Part shown: in pieces, positions 8,030-17,012 of the stretch
How the letters are laid out: each line of letters opens with the position of its first letter
Position numbering within the stretch: the first letter of the stretch is position 1
Assembly: GCF_036192275.1 (NCBI RefSeq)
Contig: NZ_CP108088.1
Span: forward strand, 5,395,501-5,459,500
Source of the DNA: Streptomyces sp. NBC_00250
GTDB lineage: Bacteria > Actinomycetota > Actinomycetes > Streptomycetales > Streptomycetaceae
Length of the DNA stretch: 64,000 nucleotides
Reading direction: 5' to 3'
The notes under the pieces: generated by a model
Told to the model about the DNA's origin: nothing
Databases searched by the model: none
The model's input: the letters and a program-made list of their open reading frames with translations, nothing else
Made by a program: the position numbers and the translations under genes

Positions 8030-9565
8030 ATGGCGAAGCACGAGCAGGTACGTGTGGCGGTGATCGGATCGGGATTCGGTGGCCTCGGCGCCGCCGTCCG
8101 GCTGCGCCGCGAGGGAATCACCGACTTCGTGGTCCTGGAGCGGGCCGACTCCGTGGGCGGCACGTGGCGGGACAACAGCTACCCCGGCTGCGCCTGCGAC
8201 GTCCCCTCCCACCTCTACTCCTTCTCCTTCGCGCCCAACCCCGACTGGCCGCGGACCTTCTCCGGACAGCGCCACATCCGCGCGTACCTGGAGCATGTCA
8301 CGGACACCTTCGGGATCCGCCCCCACCTCCGGCTCGACCACGAGGTGCGGCGGATGGAGTGGGACGCCGAGGCGCTCCGCTGGGAGATCGAGACCAGTCA
8401 GGGCACCTTCAGCGCCGAAGTCGTCGTCTCCGCCACCGGGCCGCTCTCCGACCCCAAGATCCCCGACATCCCCGGTATCGCCGACTTCCCCGGCAAGGTC
8501 TTCCACTCGGCCCGCTGGGACCACGACTACGACCTCACCGGCAAGCGCGTCGCCATGATCGGCACCGGCGCCTCCGCCATCCAGATCGTGCCCGCGATCC
8601 AGCCGCAGGTCGGGAAGCTGACCCTCTTCCAGCGCACGCCCCCGTGGGTCATGCGCCGGATGGACCGCGCCATCAGCGGCCCCGAGCGCTGGCTGCACCG
8701 GGCCGTGCCCGTCACCGGCACCCTGCGCCGCGGTCTCCTCTGGGGCATCCGCGAACTGCAGGTCGGCGCCTTCACCAAGCACCCGAACGAACTCGGACTC
8801 ATCGAGAAGCTGGCCAAGGCCAACATCGCCAAGGCCGTCAAGGACCCCGTCCTGCGGGCCAAGCTGACGCCCTCGTACCGCATCGGCTGCAAGCGCATCC
8901 TGCTCTCCAGCACGTACTACCCGGCGGTCGCGCAGCCCAACGTCGACGTCGTCGCCTCCGGTCTGCGCGAGGTCCGCGGCTCGACCGTGGTCGCCGCCGA
9001 CGGCACCGAGACCGAGGTCGACGCGATCATCTTCGGCACCGGCTTCCACGTCACGGACATGCCGATCGCCGAGCGGGTCGTCGGCGCCGAGGGCAAGACG
9101 CTCGCCGAGACCTGGAAGGGCGGCATGGAGGCGCTGCGCGGCGCCACCGCCGCCGGCTTCCCCAACTTCATGACGGTCATCGGCCCCAACACGGGCCTCG
9201 GGAACTCCTCGATGATCCTGATGATCGAGTCCCAGCTGAACTACATGGCCGACTACCTGCGCCAACTGAACGTGCTGGGCGGGCGTGCCGCCCTCGCCGT
9301 CCGGCCCTCCGCCGTCGGCGCCTGGAACCGCAAGGTGCAGGCCCGGATGGAGCGGACCGTCTGGAAGGCCGGCGGCTGCGAGAGCTGGTACCTCGACGCC
9401 AACGGCCGCAACACCACGCTGTGGCCGGGCACGACGGGCGAGTTCCGGCGCGAGACCCGCCAGGTCGACCTCTCCGAGTACGAGGTCATCCGCGCGCCCA
9501 AGCCCGCGAAGTCCGTTCCCGCGAAGGCCCGCACCACCTCCCGAAAGAAGGAGGCCGCCCAGTGA
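8030..9565 (+). CDS. Flavin-containing Baeyer-Villiger-type monooxygenase
   Basis: This 511-residue FAD/NADPH monooxygenase has an FAD Rossmann motif G12-x-G14-x-x-G17 (GSGFGG), the block GTWRDNSYPGCACDVPSHLYSFSF, the Baeyer-Villiger fingerprint F153-x-G-x-x-x-H-x-x-x-W163-D (FPGKVFHSARWD), and a second nucleotide motif (GTGASAIQIVP). The expected role is inserting oxygen next to a ketone to make an ester or lactone. The ATG at 8030 has a GGAGG SD 5 bp upstream. Its stop overlaps the hydrolase start (GTGA), so it heads a three-gene coupled operon resembling mymA-lipR-sadH of mycobacteria. The substrate is not predictable from sequence. Confidence 0.92.
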   Translation: MAKHEQVRVAVIGSGFGGLGAAVRLRREGITDFVVLERADSVGGTWRDNSYPGCACDVPSHLYSFSFAPNPDWPRTFSGQRHIRAYLEHVTDTFGIRPHLRLDHEVRRMEWDAEALRWEIETSQGTFSAEVVVSATGPLSDPKIPDIPGIADFPGKVFHSARWDHDYDLTGKRVAMIGTGASAIQIVPAIQPQVGKLTLFQRTPPWVMRRMDRAISGPERWLHRAVPVTGTLRRGLLWGIRELQVGAFTKHPNELGLIEKLAKANIAKAVKDPVLRAKLTPSYRIGCKRILLSSTYYPAVAQPNVDVVASGLREVRGSTVVAADGTETEVDAIIFGTGFHVTDMPIAERVVGAEGKTLAETWKGGMEALRGATAAGFPNFMTVIGPNTGLGNSSMILMIESQLNYMADYLRQLNVLGGRAALAVRPSAVGAWNRKVQARMERTVWKAGGCESWYLDANGRNTTLWPGTTGEFRRETRQVDLSEYEVIRAPKPAKSVPAKARTTSRKKEAAQ

Positions 9566-10467
9566 GCCGGCACCTGACCTCGCTCCCCACCTCCCGCGAA
9601 CTCACCGCCGTCTCCGCCGACGGCGCCCGGATCCACGTCGAGGTGTACGGCCCCGAGGGCGCGCCCGCCGTGGTCCTCGCCCACGGCTGGACCTGCTCGA
9701 TCGCCTTCTGGGCGGAGCAGATACGGGCCCTCGCCGCCGACCACCGGGTCATCGCCTACGACCAGCGCGGCCACGGCAGGTCCCCGGCCCCGGCCGGGCC
9801 CTCCGGATACGCCACCCGGGCGCTCGCCGACGACCTCGAAGCGGTCCTCGCGAGCACCCTCGCCCCCGGCGAGAAGGCCGTCCTCGCCGGACACTCGATG
9901 GGCGGCATGACCCTCATGGCGGCGGCCGACCGGCCGGGCTTCCGGGAGCACGCGGCGGCCGCGCTGCTCTGCTCCACCGGGCCCTCGCGGCTGACCGCCG
10001 AGGCCACCGTCGTACCGGGCCGGCCGAGTGACCGGCGGACCCGGCTCACCCGGGGCGTCCTCGGCGCGAAGGCCCCGCTCGGGCCGGTCAACGCCGTCTC
10101 CAGGAAGATCCTCAAGTACGCGACGATGGGACCCGGTTCGGCCCCCCAGCGGGTCGACGCCTGCGCCCGGATCGTGCACGCCTGCCCGCGCGGGGCACGT
10201 GTCGGCTGGTCCAGGGTGCTCTCCGAGCTCGACCTCGAAGCGGGCCTGCGGGCGCTCGACCTGCCGGTCGCGGTCGTCGTCGGCACCGCCGACCGGCTCA
10301 CCCCGCCCGTCCACTCCCGCGCCATGGCCGAGGCGCTCCCGCAGTGCGTGGGGCTGCTCGAACTGGCGGGTATGGGGCATATGACACCCGTGGAGGCCCC
10401 CGAGGCCGTCACCGCGCGGATCCGCGAACTGACCGACACGTACCTGGAAGTGAAGGAGAAGGCATGA
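9562..10467 (+). CDS. Alpha/beta-hydrolase (esterase-like)
   Basis: This 301-residue alpha/beta-hydrolase has nucleophile S112 in GHSMGG, an oxyanion-hole motif HGWTCS (about residue 38), acid residue D in VGTADRLTP and catalytic His in GMGHMTPVEAPE. It has no signal peptide, so it is cytoplasmic. It is coupled at both ends by 4-bp overlaps to the monooxygenase and the dehydrogenase. The likely job is hydrolysis of the ester made by the Baeyer-Villiger enzyme, giving an alcohol and an acid. Confidence 0.92.
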   Translation: MSRHLTSLPTSRELTAVSADGARIHVEVYGPEGAPAVVLAHGWTCSIAFWAEQIRALAADHRVIAYDQRGHGRSPAPAGPSGYATRALADDLEAVLASTLAPGEKAVLAGHSMGGMTLMAAADRPGFREHAAAALLCSTGPSRLTAEATVVPGRPSDRRTRLTRGVLGAKAPLGPVNAVSRKILKYATMGPGSAPQRVDACARIVHACPRGARVGWSRVLSELDLEAGLRALDLPVAVVVGTADRLTPPVHSRAMAEALPQCVGLLELAGMGHMTPVEAPEAVTARIRELTDTYLEVKEKA

Positions 10468-11354
10468 GCCGGGTGAGCCTGGAAGGACAGGTCGCGGTCG
10501 TCACCGGAGGTGCCCGCGGCGTCGGGGAGCTCCTCGCCCGCAAGCTGTCGGCGCGCGGCGCGAAGATCGCGCTCGTCGGCCTGGAGCCGGAGCAGCTCAA
10601 GGAGGTCGCGGGGCGGCTGCACACCGAGGCCGACTGGTGGCACGCCGACGTCACCGACCACGAGGCCATGGCCAAGGTCGCGGCCGAGGTGAAGGAACGG
10701 TTCGGGAAGGTCGACATCGTCGTCGCCAACGCCGGTGTCGCGGCGGGCGGTCCGTTCGTCGAGTCGGACCCGGACGCCTGGCGGCGGGTCATCGAGGTCA
10801 ATCTGATCGGCGGAGCGGTCACCGGCCGGGCGTTCCTGCCGGTCCTCATGGAGTCGCGGGGGTACTTCCTCCAGATCGCCTCGCTCGCCGCCCTGACCCC
10901 CGCCCCGATGATGACGGCGTACTGCGCCTCCAAGTCGGGCGTCGAGGCCTTCGCGCACAGCCTGCGCGCCGAGGTCGCGTACAAGGGCGTGAAGGTCGGC
11001 GTGGGCTACCTCTCCTGGACCGACACCGACATGGTGCGGGGCGCCGACCAGGACGACGTGATGAAGGAGCTGCGGCAGCGACTGCCGTGGCCGGCGAACC
11101 GCACGTACCCCCTCGGCCCGGCCGTCGACCGGATCGTGGCGGGCATCGAGCGGCGCTCCCCGCACGTGTACGCGCAGTGGTGGCTGCGCGGGATGCAGTC
11201 GGTCCGCGGCTACCTGCCCGGGATGATCGCGACCGTCGGGCAGCGCGAGATGAAGCGCTTCGAGCCCCGCCTCGGTTCGGTCTCCAAGGGTCTCGTGGGC
11301 GCGGGCGGCGCGGCCGACGAGGAGGAGAGGACGGCGGGCCGGGCCGGACGCTGA
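10464..11354 (+). CDS. Short-chain dehydrogenase/reductase (SadH-like)
   Basis: This 296-residue SDR has the cofactor motif T-G-G-A-R-G-V-G (about residue 14), V-A-N-A-G, the catalytic Ser in I-A-S-L-A and Y153-x-x-x-K157 (YCASK). A C-terminal extension of about 50 residues goes beyond the classical fold. It is the last gene of the monooxygenase operon, overlapping the hydrolase by 4 bp. In the proposed pathway it would interconvert a secondary alcohol and the ketone used by the monooxygenase. A strong hairpin (11366-11396) follows. Confidence 0.92.
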   Translation: MSRVSLEGQVAVVTGGARGVGELLARKLSARGAKIALVGLEPEQLKEVAGRLHTEADWWHADVTDHEAMAKVAAEVKERFGKVDIVVANAGVAAGGPFVESDPDAWRRVIEVNLIGGAVTGRAFLPVLMESRGYFLQIASLAALTPAPMMTAYCASKSGVEAFAHSLRAEVAYKGVKVGVGYLSWTDTDMVRGADQDDVMKELRQRLPWPANRTYPLGPAVDRIVAGIERRSPHVYAQWWLRGMQSVRGYLPGMIATVGQREMKRFEPRLGSVSKGLVGAGGAADEEERTAGRAGR

Positions 11355-11365
11355 CGGGGCTGTTG

Positions 11366-11396
11366 CCGCGCGGCGGCCGGGGGGATCGCCGCGCGG
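11366..11396 (+). terminator. Terminator hairpin after the monooxygenase operon
   Basis: A perfect 10-bp GC stem (CCGCGCGGCG with its complement) and an 11-nt loop lie 12 bp after the dehydrogenase stop. There is no U-tract, as is usual in Streptomyces. Confidence 0.7.
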
Positions 11397-11509
11397 TAGC
11401 CGTCCGTAACTGATCGAAATGCGTCGAATGTTCGCTCGTGCAAGGCTGGTCGAGGCCCAAGGGGCCCACCGTCCCTGTCTCCCTCACACCCTTCTAGGAG
11501 TGAACTTTC

Positions 11510-11695
11510 ATGGGCATGGCAGACCAGTTCAAGGACAAGTCGCAGCAGCTCGGCGAGAAGGCCAAGCAGGCCATGGGCAAGGCGAAGGACGAGGCGTCCG
11601 AACGCGCGTCCAAGGGCCGCGAGCGCTCCGACGACGAGACGCGCAGGGCCCAACAGGAGGCCCAGGACCGTCTCGACCAGGACTACGACGCCTGA
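11510..11695 (+). CDS. CsbD-like stress-response protein
   Basis: This 61-residue hydrophilic protein is rich in Lys, Ala, Gln and Asp (MGMADQFKDKSQQLGEKAKQ), matching the CsbD family of small general-stress proteins, whose molecular role is unknown. The SD AGGAGTGA lies 7 bp before the ATG; a second ATG at 11516 is possible. It is a single-gene unit between two hairpins, with a 155-bp leader region in which I could not identify a convincing sigma-B promoter. Confidence 0.85.
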   Translation: MGMADQFKDKSQQLGEKAKQAMGKAKDEASERASKGRERSDDETRRAQQEAQDRLDQDYDA

Positions 11696-11726
11696 CACGT
11701 CGTTCCCTCGCGTGCTGTGTCGAGGA

Positions 11727-11753
11727 GGCGCACCCGGCGACGCCGGGTGCGCC
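11727..11753. terminator. Terminator hairpin after csbD-like gene
   Basis: A perfect 11-bp stem (GGCGCACCCGG and complement) with a 5-nt loop lies 32 bp after the CsbD-like stop and 21 bp before the end of the convergent barstar-domain gene. It may serve both genes. Confidence 0.85.
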
Positions 11754-11773
11754 TTCACGTGTGTACGGCGCCT

Positions 11774-12910
11774 TCACGCCGGTACGACGCGCATCCCGTC
11801 CTCCTCCAGGGCTCGGAGCATCACCGCGAAGAGGTCGTACGGATCGCCGTCCGGGGACAGGGCACGGGAGAGGTGTGCGCGGGCGACGTCGGAGTTCCGC
11901 CAGGTCAGGGTGGACGGGGCGGTGAAACCGAAGCCGCCGCCCAGGCAGTCGTGGAGTGCCTGGAAGCATCCGCCGAGGTAGCCGCCGGGCCCGTTCACCG
12001 CCTCGCCGAGCGCGAGCCAGAGACCCGGCTCGTCGGTGACGTGCCGCCCGTCGAGCGTGTACGCGGTCCCCGCCGGCCGGTCCTCGTGCGTGCGGCGGCA
12101 GGCCCGCTCCCGGACGAGGTCGTGCCAGGCCCCGCGCCGCCGGGTGTCGAGCCCGGCCCAGGCGCCGGGCGTGGTCGGCGGCCCGGCGAGCCACCGTTCC
12201 CAGACCGGGCGGGCGAACTCGGGGACGGGGTCGACGAAGGAGCCGTCGCACTCCACGTCGAGCAGTTCGGGGCCGAGCGCGGAGAGGCGCCATGCGGTGA
12301 CCCTTGCCCACAGGCGCCGCTCGGTGAGGGGTGCGCCGTGCGCGTCCCGGAGTTCCAGGACGGCCGTCTCCAGTTCCAGAGCCTTCCGCGTCCCGGTCGC
12401 GAGCGCCCGCCGCAGCTCCTCGCTCGGCGCGAGGCCGCGCAGGACGAGCGGAGGCGCGGCCGGCTCCGCGGGCAGGACGGCGGCGAACTCCCGGCAGGAG
12501 CCCAGCCATCGGGTCCCGTCGTGGATCCGTACGGGGCCGCGGTGGCCCTCGGGCGGACCGTCGTGGTCGTCCTCCCCGAGGAGGACGAGACTTTCCGTAG
12601 CCGCCCGGAGGTCGACGACCTCGACGTCCGTCAGGCGCCAGGCGTCGGGCGTCCCGTCCTCGGGGACCAGCCAGACGGTGCTGCCGAGCCACTCAGGGGC
12701 CGGGGCCGGAGCCGGGGCAGGAGCCGGGGCAGGAGCCGGGGCAGGAGCCGGGGCTCCGGCCGTCTCCGGGACCCAGCCGAACAGCTCGTACATCCCGCTC
12801 CGGGGCTCGCCGAAGAGGCCCTCCACCTCGGCGAAGTCACCCCAGACGTGGCCGTCCTCCTCCCTGACCAGGGAGAAGGGGGCGGGCGAGGGGCGTCGTT
12901 CCACGGTCAT
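11774..12910 (-). CDS. Barstar-domain (RNase-inhibitor-like) protein with large N-terminal extension
   Basis: This 378-residue protein ends in a barstar-like module (about residues 285-375) with the family's GLWLALGEAVNG, GCFQALHDCLGG and STLTWRNSD blocks. Barstar is the intracellular inhibitor of barnase-type RNases. The preceding 280 residues are not recognised; they contain an Ala-Pro repeat linker (about residues 50-75) and a repeated fold of unknown type. The ATG at 12910 has a GAGGAA SD. No barnase-like toxin is visible nearby. The alternative reading is a barstar-fold protein with no RNase partner, which is common in Streptomyces. Confidence 0.75.
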   Translation of the reverse strand: MTVERRPSPAPFSLVREEDGHVWGDFAEVEGLFGEPRSGMYELFGWVPETAGAPAPAPAPAPAPAPAPAPAPEWLGSTVWLVPEDGTPDAWRLTDVEVVDLRAATESLVLLGEDDHDGPPEGHRGPVRIHDGTRWLGSCREFAAVLPAEPAAPPLVLRGLAPSEELRRALATGTRKALELETAVLELRDAHGAPLTERRLWARVTAWRLSALGPELLDVECDGSFVDPVPEFARPVWERWLAGPPTTPGAWAGLDTRRRGAWHDLVRERACRRTHEDRPAGTAYTLDGRHVTDEPGLWLALGEAVNGPGGYLGGCFQALHDCLGGGFGFTAPSTLTWRNSDVARAHLSRALSPDGDPYDLFAVMLRALEEDGMRVVPA

Positions 12911-13051
12911 GTCGTTCCTCGGGCGAAGGTGGCGTACGGCACGTTCCTCTCCTCCCGGAGGGCCGGGGCAGAGCGCGCCGCAGCTGGTCAGACCTTCAGA
13001 GGGCCGAAAAGTTGTACGCACCGGGCGCAGGATCTTCGTACGGTGGCGCCC

Positions 13052-13558
13052 ATGGCCGTACTTGAGCGACTGCGATCCGATCACGCCCCCGCCCTGCTCG
13101 CCTTCGAGCGGGAGAACCGGGAGTACTTCGCCGCGTCCGTGCCCGACCGGGGGGACGCGTACTTCACCGACTTCGAGGAGCGGCACCGGGCGCTGCTCGA
13201 CGAGCAGGAGACCGGGACGATCCACTTCCACGTCCTCGTGGGGGAGGGCGGCGAGATCCTCGGGCGGTTCAATCTCGTCGACGTCGCCGACGGGGCCGCC
13301 GAACTGGGGTACCGGGTGGCCGAGAGGGCGACCGGGCGGGGCGTGGCGACGGCCGGGGTCCGGGAGGTGTGCCGGCTGGCGCGCGAGGAGTACGGGCTGA
13401 GCCGGCTGACCGCCGTCACGACCCTCGACAACGACGGGTCGAGGGTCGTGCTCGGGCGGGTCGGCTTCGGCGCGGTCGGGAGCGTGACGCTCGACGGGCA
13501 GGCGGGGACGTCGTACGAGCTGGATCTGGCCGACGGCGTGGGGCGGAGCGCCGCCTAG
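13052..13558 (+). CDS. GNAT-family N-acetyltransferase
   Basis: This 168-residue acetyltransferase resembles the RimJ/RimL group. It has an N-terminal FERENREYFAASVPDRGDAYF segment, beta-strand 4 (GRFNLVDV), the acetyl-CoA pyrophosphate loop (RATGRGVATAGV, about residues 95-106), and the LTAVTTLDNDGSRVVLGRVGF motif where N-x-x-S/A is typical. The substrate is unknown. I chose ATG 13052; an in-frame GTG at 13043 is possible. Its stop lies within an inverted repeat (13557-13620). Confidence 0.9.
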   Translation: MAVLERLRSDHAPALLAFERENREYFAASVPDRGDAYFTDFEERHRALLDEQETGTIHFHVLVGEGGEILGRFNLVDVADGAAELGYRVAERATGRGVATAGVREVCRLAREEYGLSRLTAVTTLDNDGSRVVLGRVGFGAVGSVTLDGQAGTSYELDLADGVGRSAA

Positions 13559-13620
13559 GTCGTGTCCGGGAAGCAGCGCCGTCTGCCCGCGGGCCGGGCG
13601 GGACTCGCCGGACACGACCT
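13557..13620. repeat. 13-bp inverted repeat between convergent genes
   Basis: AGGTCGTGTCCGG (13557-13569) and its exact complement (13608-13620) flank a 38-bp GC-rich spacer. The element lies between the GNAT gene (stop inside the left arm) and the tricorn gene, which converge. It could be a bidirectional terminator or the ends of a small mobile remnant. Confidence 0.6.
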
Positions 13621-13679
13621 GGCGGGCGTCCGGCGATTCCCGGCGGGTCCGCCCCCAGGGCCGGACACCCTCTGGGGCG

Positions 13680-16600
13680 CTACTCCTCGGCCGTCGCGCG
13701 CGGCGGCAGCTTCGGGCGGGAGCGGTCCGGGAGGCCCTCGTAGCCCGGGGGGCTCGCCGCCGGGGTTTCCGCGAGGAGTTCGAGGGCCACCTCGACCGCG
13801 TCGTCGAGCTGGGCGTGCCGGCCCTCCGCCCAGTCGAGCGGGGTGCGCAGGATCGCGAGGTCCGGTTCGACGCCGTGGTTCTCCAGGGACCAGCCGTACT
13901 CGGGGAACCAGGCCGCGTTCATCGGGACCGTGATCTGGGTGCCGTCGCCGAGCCGGTGGCGGCCGGTCATGCCGACGACTCCGCCCCAGGTGCGCTGGCC
14001 GACGACGGGCCCCAGGCCGAGGAGTTTGAACGCGGCGGTGATCATGTCTCCGTCGGAGGAGGTCGCTTCGTCGGCGAGGGCGACGATAGGGCCCCGTGGG
14101 GCGTTGGAGGCGTACGAGACGGGCTGAGCGTTGCGGGTGAGGTCCCAGCCGAGGATGCTGCGGGTGAGCTTCTCCATGACGAGCTCGCTGATGTTGCCGC
14201 CGGCGTTGCCCCGTACGTCGACGATGAGGGCCGGCCGGGAGACCTCCATGCGCAGGTCGCGGTTGAACTGGGCCCAGCCCGAGCCGCCCATGTCGGGGAT
14301 GTGGAGGTAGCCGCAGCGGCCGCCGCTGAGCTCCCGTACCACCGCCCGGCGTTTGGCCACCCAGTCCTGGTACCGCAGCGGACGTTCGTCGACGAGCGGG
14401 ACGACGGCGACGCGGCGGGCCCGGCCCTCGCCCTCGGCGGGTGTGAAGGTGAGCTCGACGGTGGTGCCGCCGGTGCCGGAGAGCAGCGGGTACGGGCCGG
14501 TGACCGGGTCCACCGGACGGCCGTCGACATGGGTGAGGACGGCGCCCTCGCGGATGCCGGTGCCGGCGAGCGGGGAGCGGGCCTTGGAGTCGGAGGACTC
14601 GCCGGGCAGGATGCGCTTCACCGTCCAGCCGGACTCGCGGGGCACCAGGTTCGCGCCGAGGAGTCCCATGGGCCGCTGGTAGTGCGGCGGGCCCTCGTTG
14701 CGGCGGGCGGGGGTGACGTACGCGTGGGAGGTGCCCAGTTCGCCGGCGACCTCGCGGAGCAGGTCGGCGAACTCGTCGGGGGAGGCGACCCGTTCGACGA
14801 GCGGCCGGTACTGGTCGAGGACGGCCGTCCAGTCGACCCCGCCCATGCCGGGCTCCCAGAAGTAGGCGCGGACGATCCGGCCGGCCTCGTCGAAGGCCTG
14901 CCGCCACTCGGCTCCCGGGTCGACCTCGTGGAGGATGCGCCGCAGGTCCAGGTAGACGGTGGAGTCGCCGTCCCCCGACTCGGTGGCGGGCACGGCCCGC
15001 AGCTCGCCGTCGTCGGCGACGACGAGCCGGGTGCCGTCGCCGCTGACCGAGAACCAGTCGAGGTCCTTGGCGAGTTCGCTCTTGCGGGCCTTGGTGATGG
15101 AGAAGTGCTCCAGGGTGGGCTTGCCCGAGGTGTCGGTCGGGTTGGCGAAGGTCTCGCCGAGCGCGCCCGAGATGGGCCAGCGCAGCCAGACCAGACCGCC
15201 GCCGCTGACCGGATGCAGGGCGGAGTACTTGGAGGCGGCGACGGGGAAGGGGGTGACCCGGTCGGGGAGCCCCTCGATCTCGACGGTGACGGTGCCGTCG
15301 GTGGTCGCCTCCGTGTCGTCGTCGGCGGGGTCGAGACCGCCGGCCGCCGGCCGCCCGTCGGGGAGCAGCGCGAACGGGGACGGCGTCGCGGAGGAGAGCG
15401 GGACGAGGTAGGGGCGGCAGCCGAGCGGGAAGGACAGGTCGCCGGTGTGCACGTCGTACACCGGGTCGAAGCCGCGCCAGGAGAGGAAGGCGAGGTAGCG
15501 GCCGTCCCGGGTGAAGACGGGGTTCTCGTCCTCGAAGCGCCCGTTGGTGACGTCGACGACGGTCCGGGCGCCGGGGCCGGAGATCCGGGCCATCTTGATG
15601 GAGCGCAGGGAGCGGCCGATGCCCGGGTGGGACCAGGTGAGCCAGTCGCCGTCGGGGGAGAAGGCCAGGTCGCGGACGGGGCCGTTGACGGACCGGATGA
15701 GTTCGGTGACCTCGCCTCCCCCAGACTCCGTCCGGGAGGTGTCCCCGGAGTCCTCCGTGGCGTCGAGCAGGAGCAGCCGGCCGTCGTGGGAGGCGATGGC
15801 GAGCCGCTCGCCGTCCGGGTCGGCGACGAGTTCCTCGACCCGGCCGAGATCGCCCGAGGCGAGGCGGCGCGGCGGCCGGTCGCCGCTGGCCCGCGGCAGA
15901 TAGGCGACCTCGACGGCGTCCTCGCCCTCGGCGTCGGTGACGTAGGCGACCTGGCCGCCGCTGCCGAGCATCTCGGGCAGCCTGACCCGGACGCCCGGGG
16001 TGTCGACGATCGTGCGGGCCGGGCCGTCGCGGTGGGTCAGCCAGTAGAGGCTGCCGCGTACGGAGACGGCGCTGGCCCGGCCGGTCTCGTCGACGGATAC
16101 CGCGTCGACGTGGTGGGCGGCGGGCACCTGGTAGCAGCGGCGGCCGACGCGCTGGCCGCCGAGCCGCACCTCCAGTTTCCGGGGGCGGGAGTCGGGGGTG
16201 AGCGCGTCGACGATCCACAGCTCGCCGGCGCACTGGTAGACGACCCGGCGTCCGTCGCTGGAGGCGTGCCGGGCGTAGAACTCGTCGTGGTCGGTGTGCC
16301 GGAGCAGGTCGGTGCCGTCCGGCAGGCAGGAGTAGAGGTTGCCGACGCCCTCGTGGTCGGAGAGGAACGCGACCCGGCCGTCGACGGGCATCGGGGAGTC
16401 GAGGTGGCCGCCGATGTCGGGCAGCAGCCGCTTCCCGTGCAGCCAGAGGCGGCCGGTGGCGCCGCCGAGGTAGCGCTTCCAGGCGGCCGGTTCGTGCGGC
16501 GGCTTTCCGGTGAGGAGGAGGGTGCGGCGCTCGCCCTCGTGCTCGCCGCCGTCCTCGGTGACGGCGATGTCGGAGACCGGGCCCCAGGGCAGGCGGCTGC

Positions 16601-17012
16601 CGGGGGAGCCGTCGGTGTGGACGGTGTAGGCCCAGGAGTAGTACGAGAAGGGCTGCCCGTGCGAGGAGACGGCGAGGATGTCGGAGCGGCCGTCCTTGTC
16701 GGGGGGTGTCCAGCCGCAGACGCGGGTGTCGGTGGAGCCCCAGTAGGTGAGCCGCCGGGCGGACCCGCCTTCGATGGGGACGAGATGGATCTCTGGGTCG
16801 AGGCTGCGCCAGTTCGTGTACGCGATCTGCCGGCCGTCCGGCGAGAAGCGCGGGTGTCCGACCCGCGTCCGGTCGACGGTGAGCCGCCAGGCCCGGCCGG
16901 GGCGTCGGCCTCCGGGGACGAGCGGGGCGATCCACAGATCGTCCTCGGCGGCGAAGCACAGCAGGTCGTCGTGGAGGTGCGGAAAACGGAGATACGCGAC
17001 GTCGTCACTCAC
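13680..17012 (-). CDS. Tricorn protease homolog (S41-type peptidase)
   Basis: This 1110-residue protease resembles archaeal tricorn, a large cytoplasmic peptidase that trims peptides released by the proteasome. The N-terminal two thirds are beta-propeller repeats (FSPDGRQIAYTNW, FSPDGDWLTWSHPG, FTRDGRYLAFLSWRG). A PDZ segment follows (GTGIREGAVLTHVDGRPV), then the catalytic core with VDVRGNAGGN and the nucleophile region DEATSSDGDMI, then G-Q-R-T-W-G-G-V-V-G. The GTG start (17010-17012) is directly preceded by GAGGAG; upstream codons do not resemble the family N-terminus. It is divergent from a TetR gene, with two operators between them. Confidence 0.9.
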   Translation of the reverse strand: MSDDVAYLRFPHLHDDLLCFAAEDDLWIAPLVPGGRRPGRAWRLTVDRTRVGHPRFSPDGRQIAYTNWRSLDPEIHLVPIEGGSARRLTYWGSTDTRVCGWTPPDKDGRSDILAVSSHGQPFSYYSWAYTVHTDGSPGSRLPWGPVSDIAVTEDGGEHEGERRTLLLTGKPPHEPAAWKRYLGGATGRLWLHGKRLLPDIGGHLDSPMPVDGRVAFLSDHEGVGNLYSCLPDGTDLLRHTDHDEFYARHASSDGRRVVYQCAGELWIVDALTPDSRPRKLEVRLGGQRVGRRCYQVPAAHHVDAVSVDETGRASAVSVRGSLYWLTHRDGPARTIVDTPGVRVRLPEMLGSGGQVAYVTDAEGEDAVEVAYLPRASGDRPPRRLASGDLGRVEELVADPDGERLAIASHDGRLLLLDATEDSGDTSRTESGGGEVTELIRSVNGPVRDLAFSPDGDWLTWSHPGIGRSLRSIKMARISGPGARTVVDVTNGRFEDENPVFTRDGRYLAFLSWRGFDPVYDVHTGDLSFPLGCRPYLVPLSSATPSPFALLPDGRPAAGGLDPADDDTEATTDGTVTVEIEGLPDRVTPFPVAASKYSALHPVSGGGLVWLRWPISGALGETFANPTDTSGKPTLEHFSITKARKSELAKDLDWFSVSGDGTRLVVADDGELRAVPATESGDGDSTVYLDLRRILHEVDPGAEWRQAFDEAGRIVRAYFWEPGMGGVDWTAVLDQYRPLVERVASPDEFADLLREVAGELGTSHAYVTPARRNEGPPHYQRPMGLLGANLVPRESGWTVKRILPGESSDSKARSPLAGTGIREGAVLTHVDGRPVDPVTGPYPLLSGTGGTTVELTFTPAEGEGRARRVAVVPLVDERPLRYQDWVAKRRAVVRELSGGRCGYLHIPDMGGSGWAQFNRDLRMEVSRPALIVDVRGNAGGNISELVMEKLTRSILGWDLTRNAQPVSYASNAPRGPIVALADEATSSDGDMITAAFKLLGLGPVVGQRTWGGVVGMTGRHRLGDGTQITVPMNAAWFPEYGWSLENHGVEPDLAILRTPLDWAEGRHAQLDDAVEVALELLAETPAASPPGYEGLPDRSRPKLPPRATAEE

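Noticed and set aside
12700..12760. Repeated GGAGCCGGGGCA DNA in the barstar-domain gene
   Set aside because: It simply encodes the Ala-Pro linker within the gene; common low-complexity sequence in Streptomyces.
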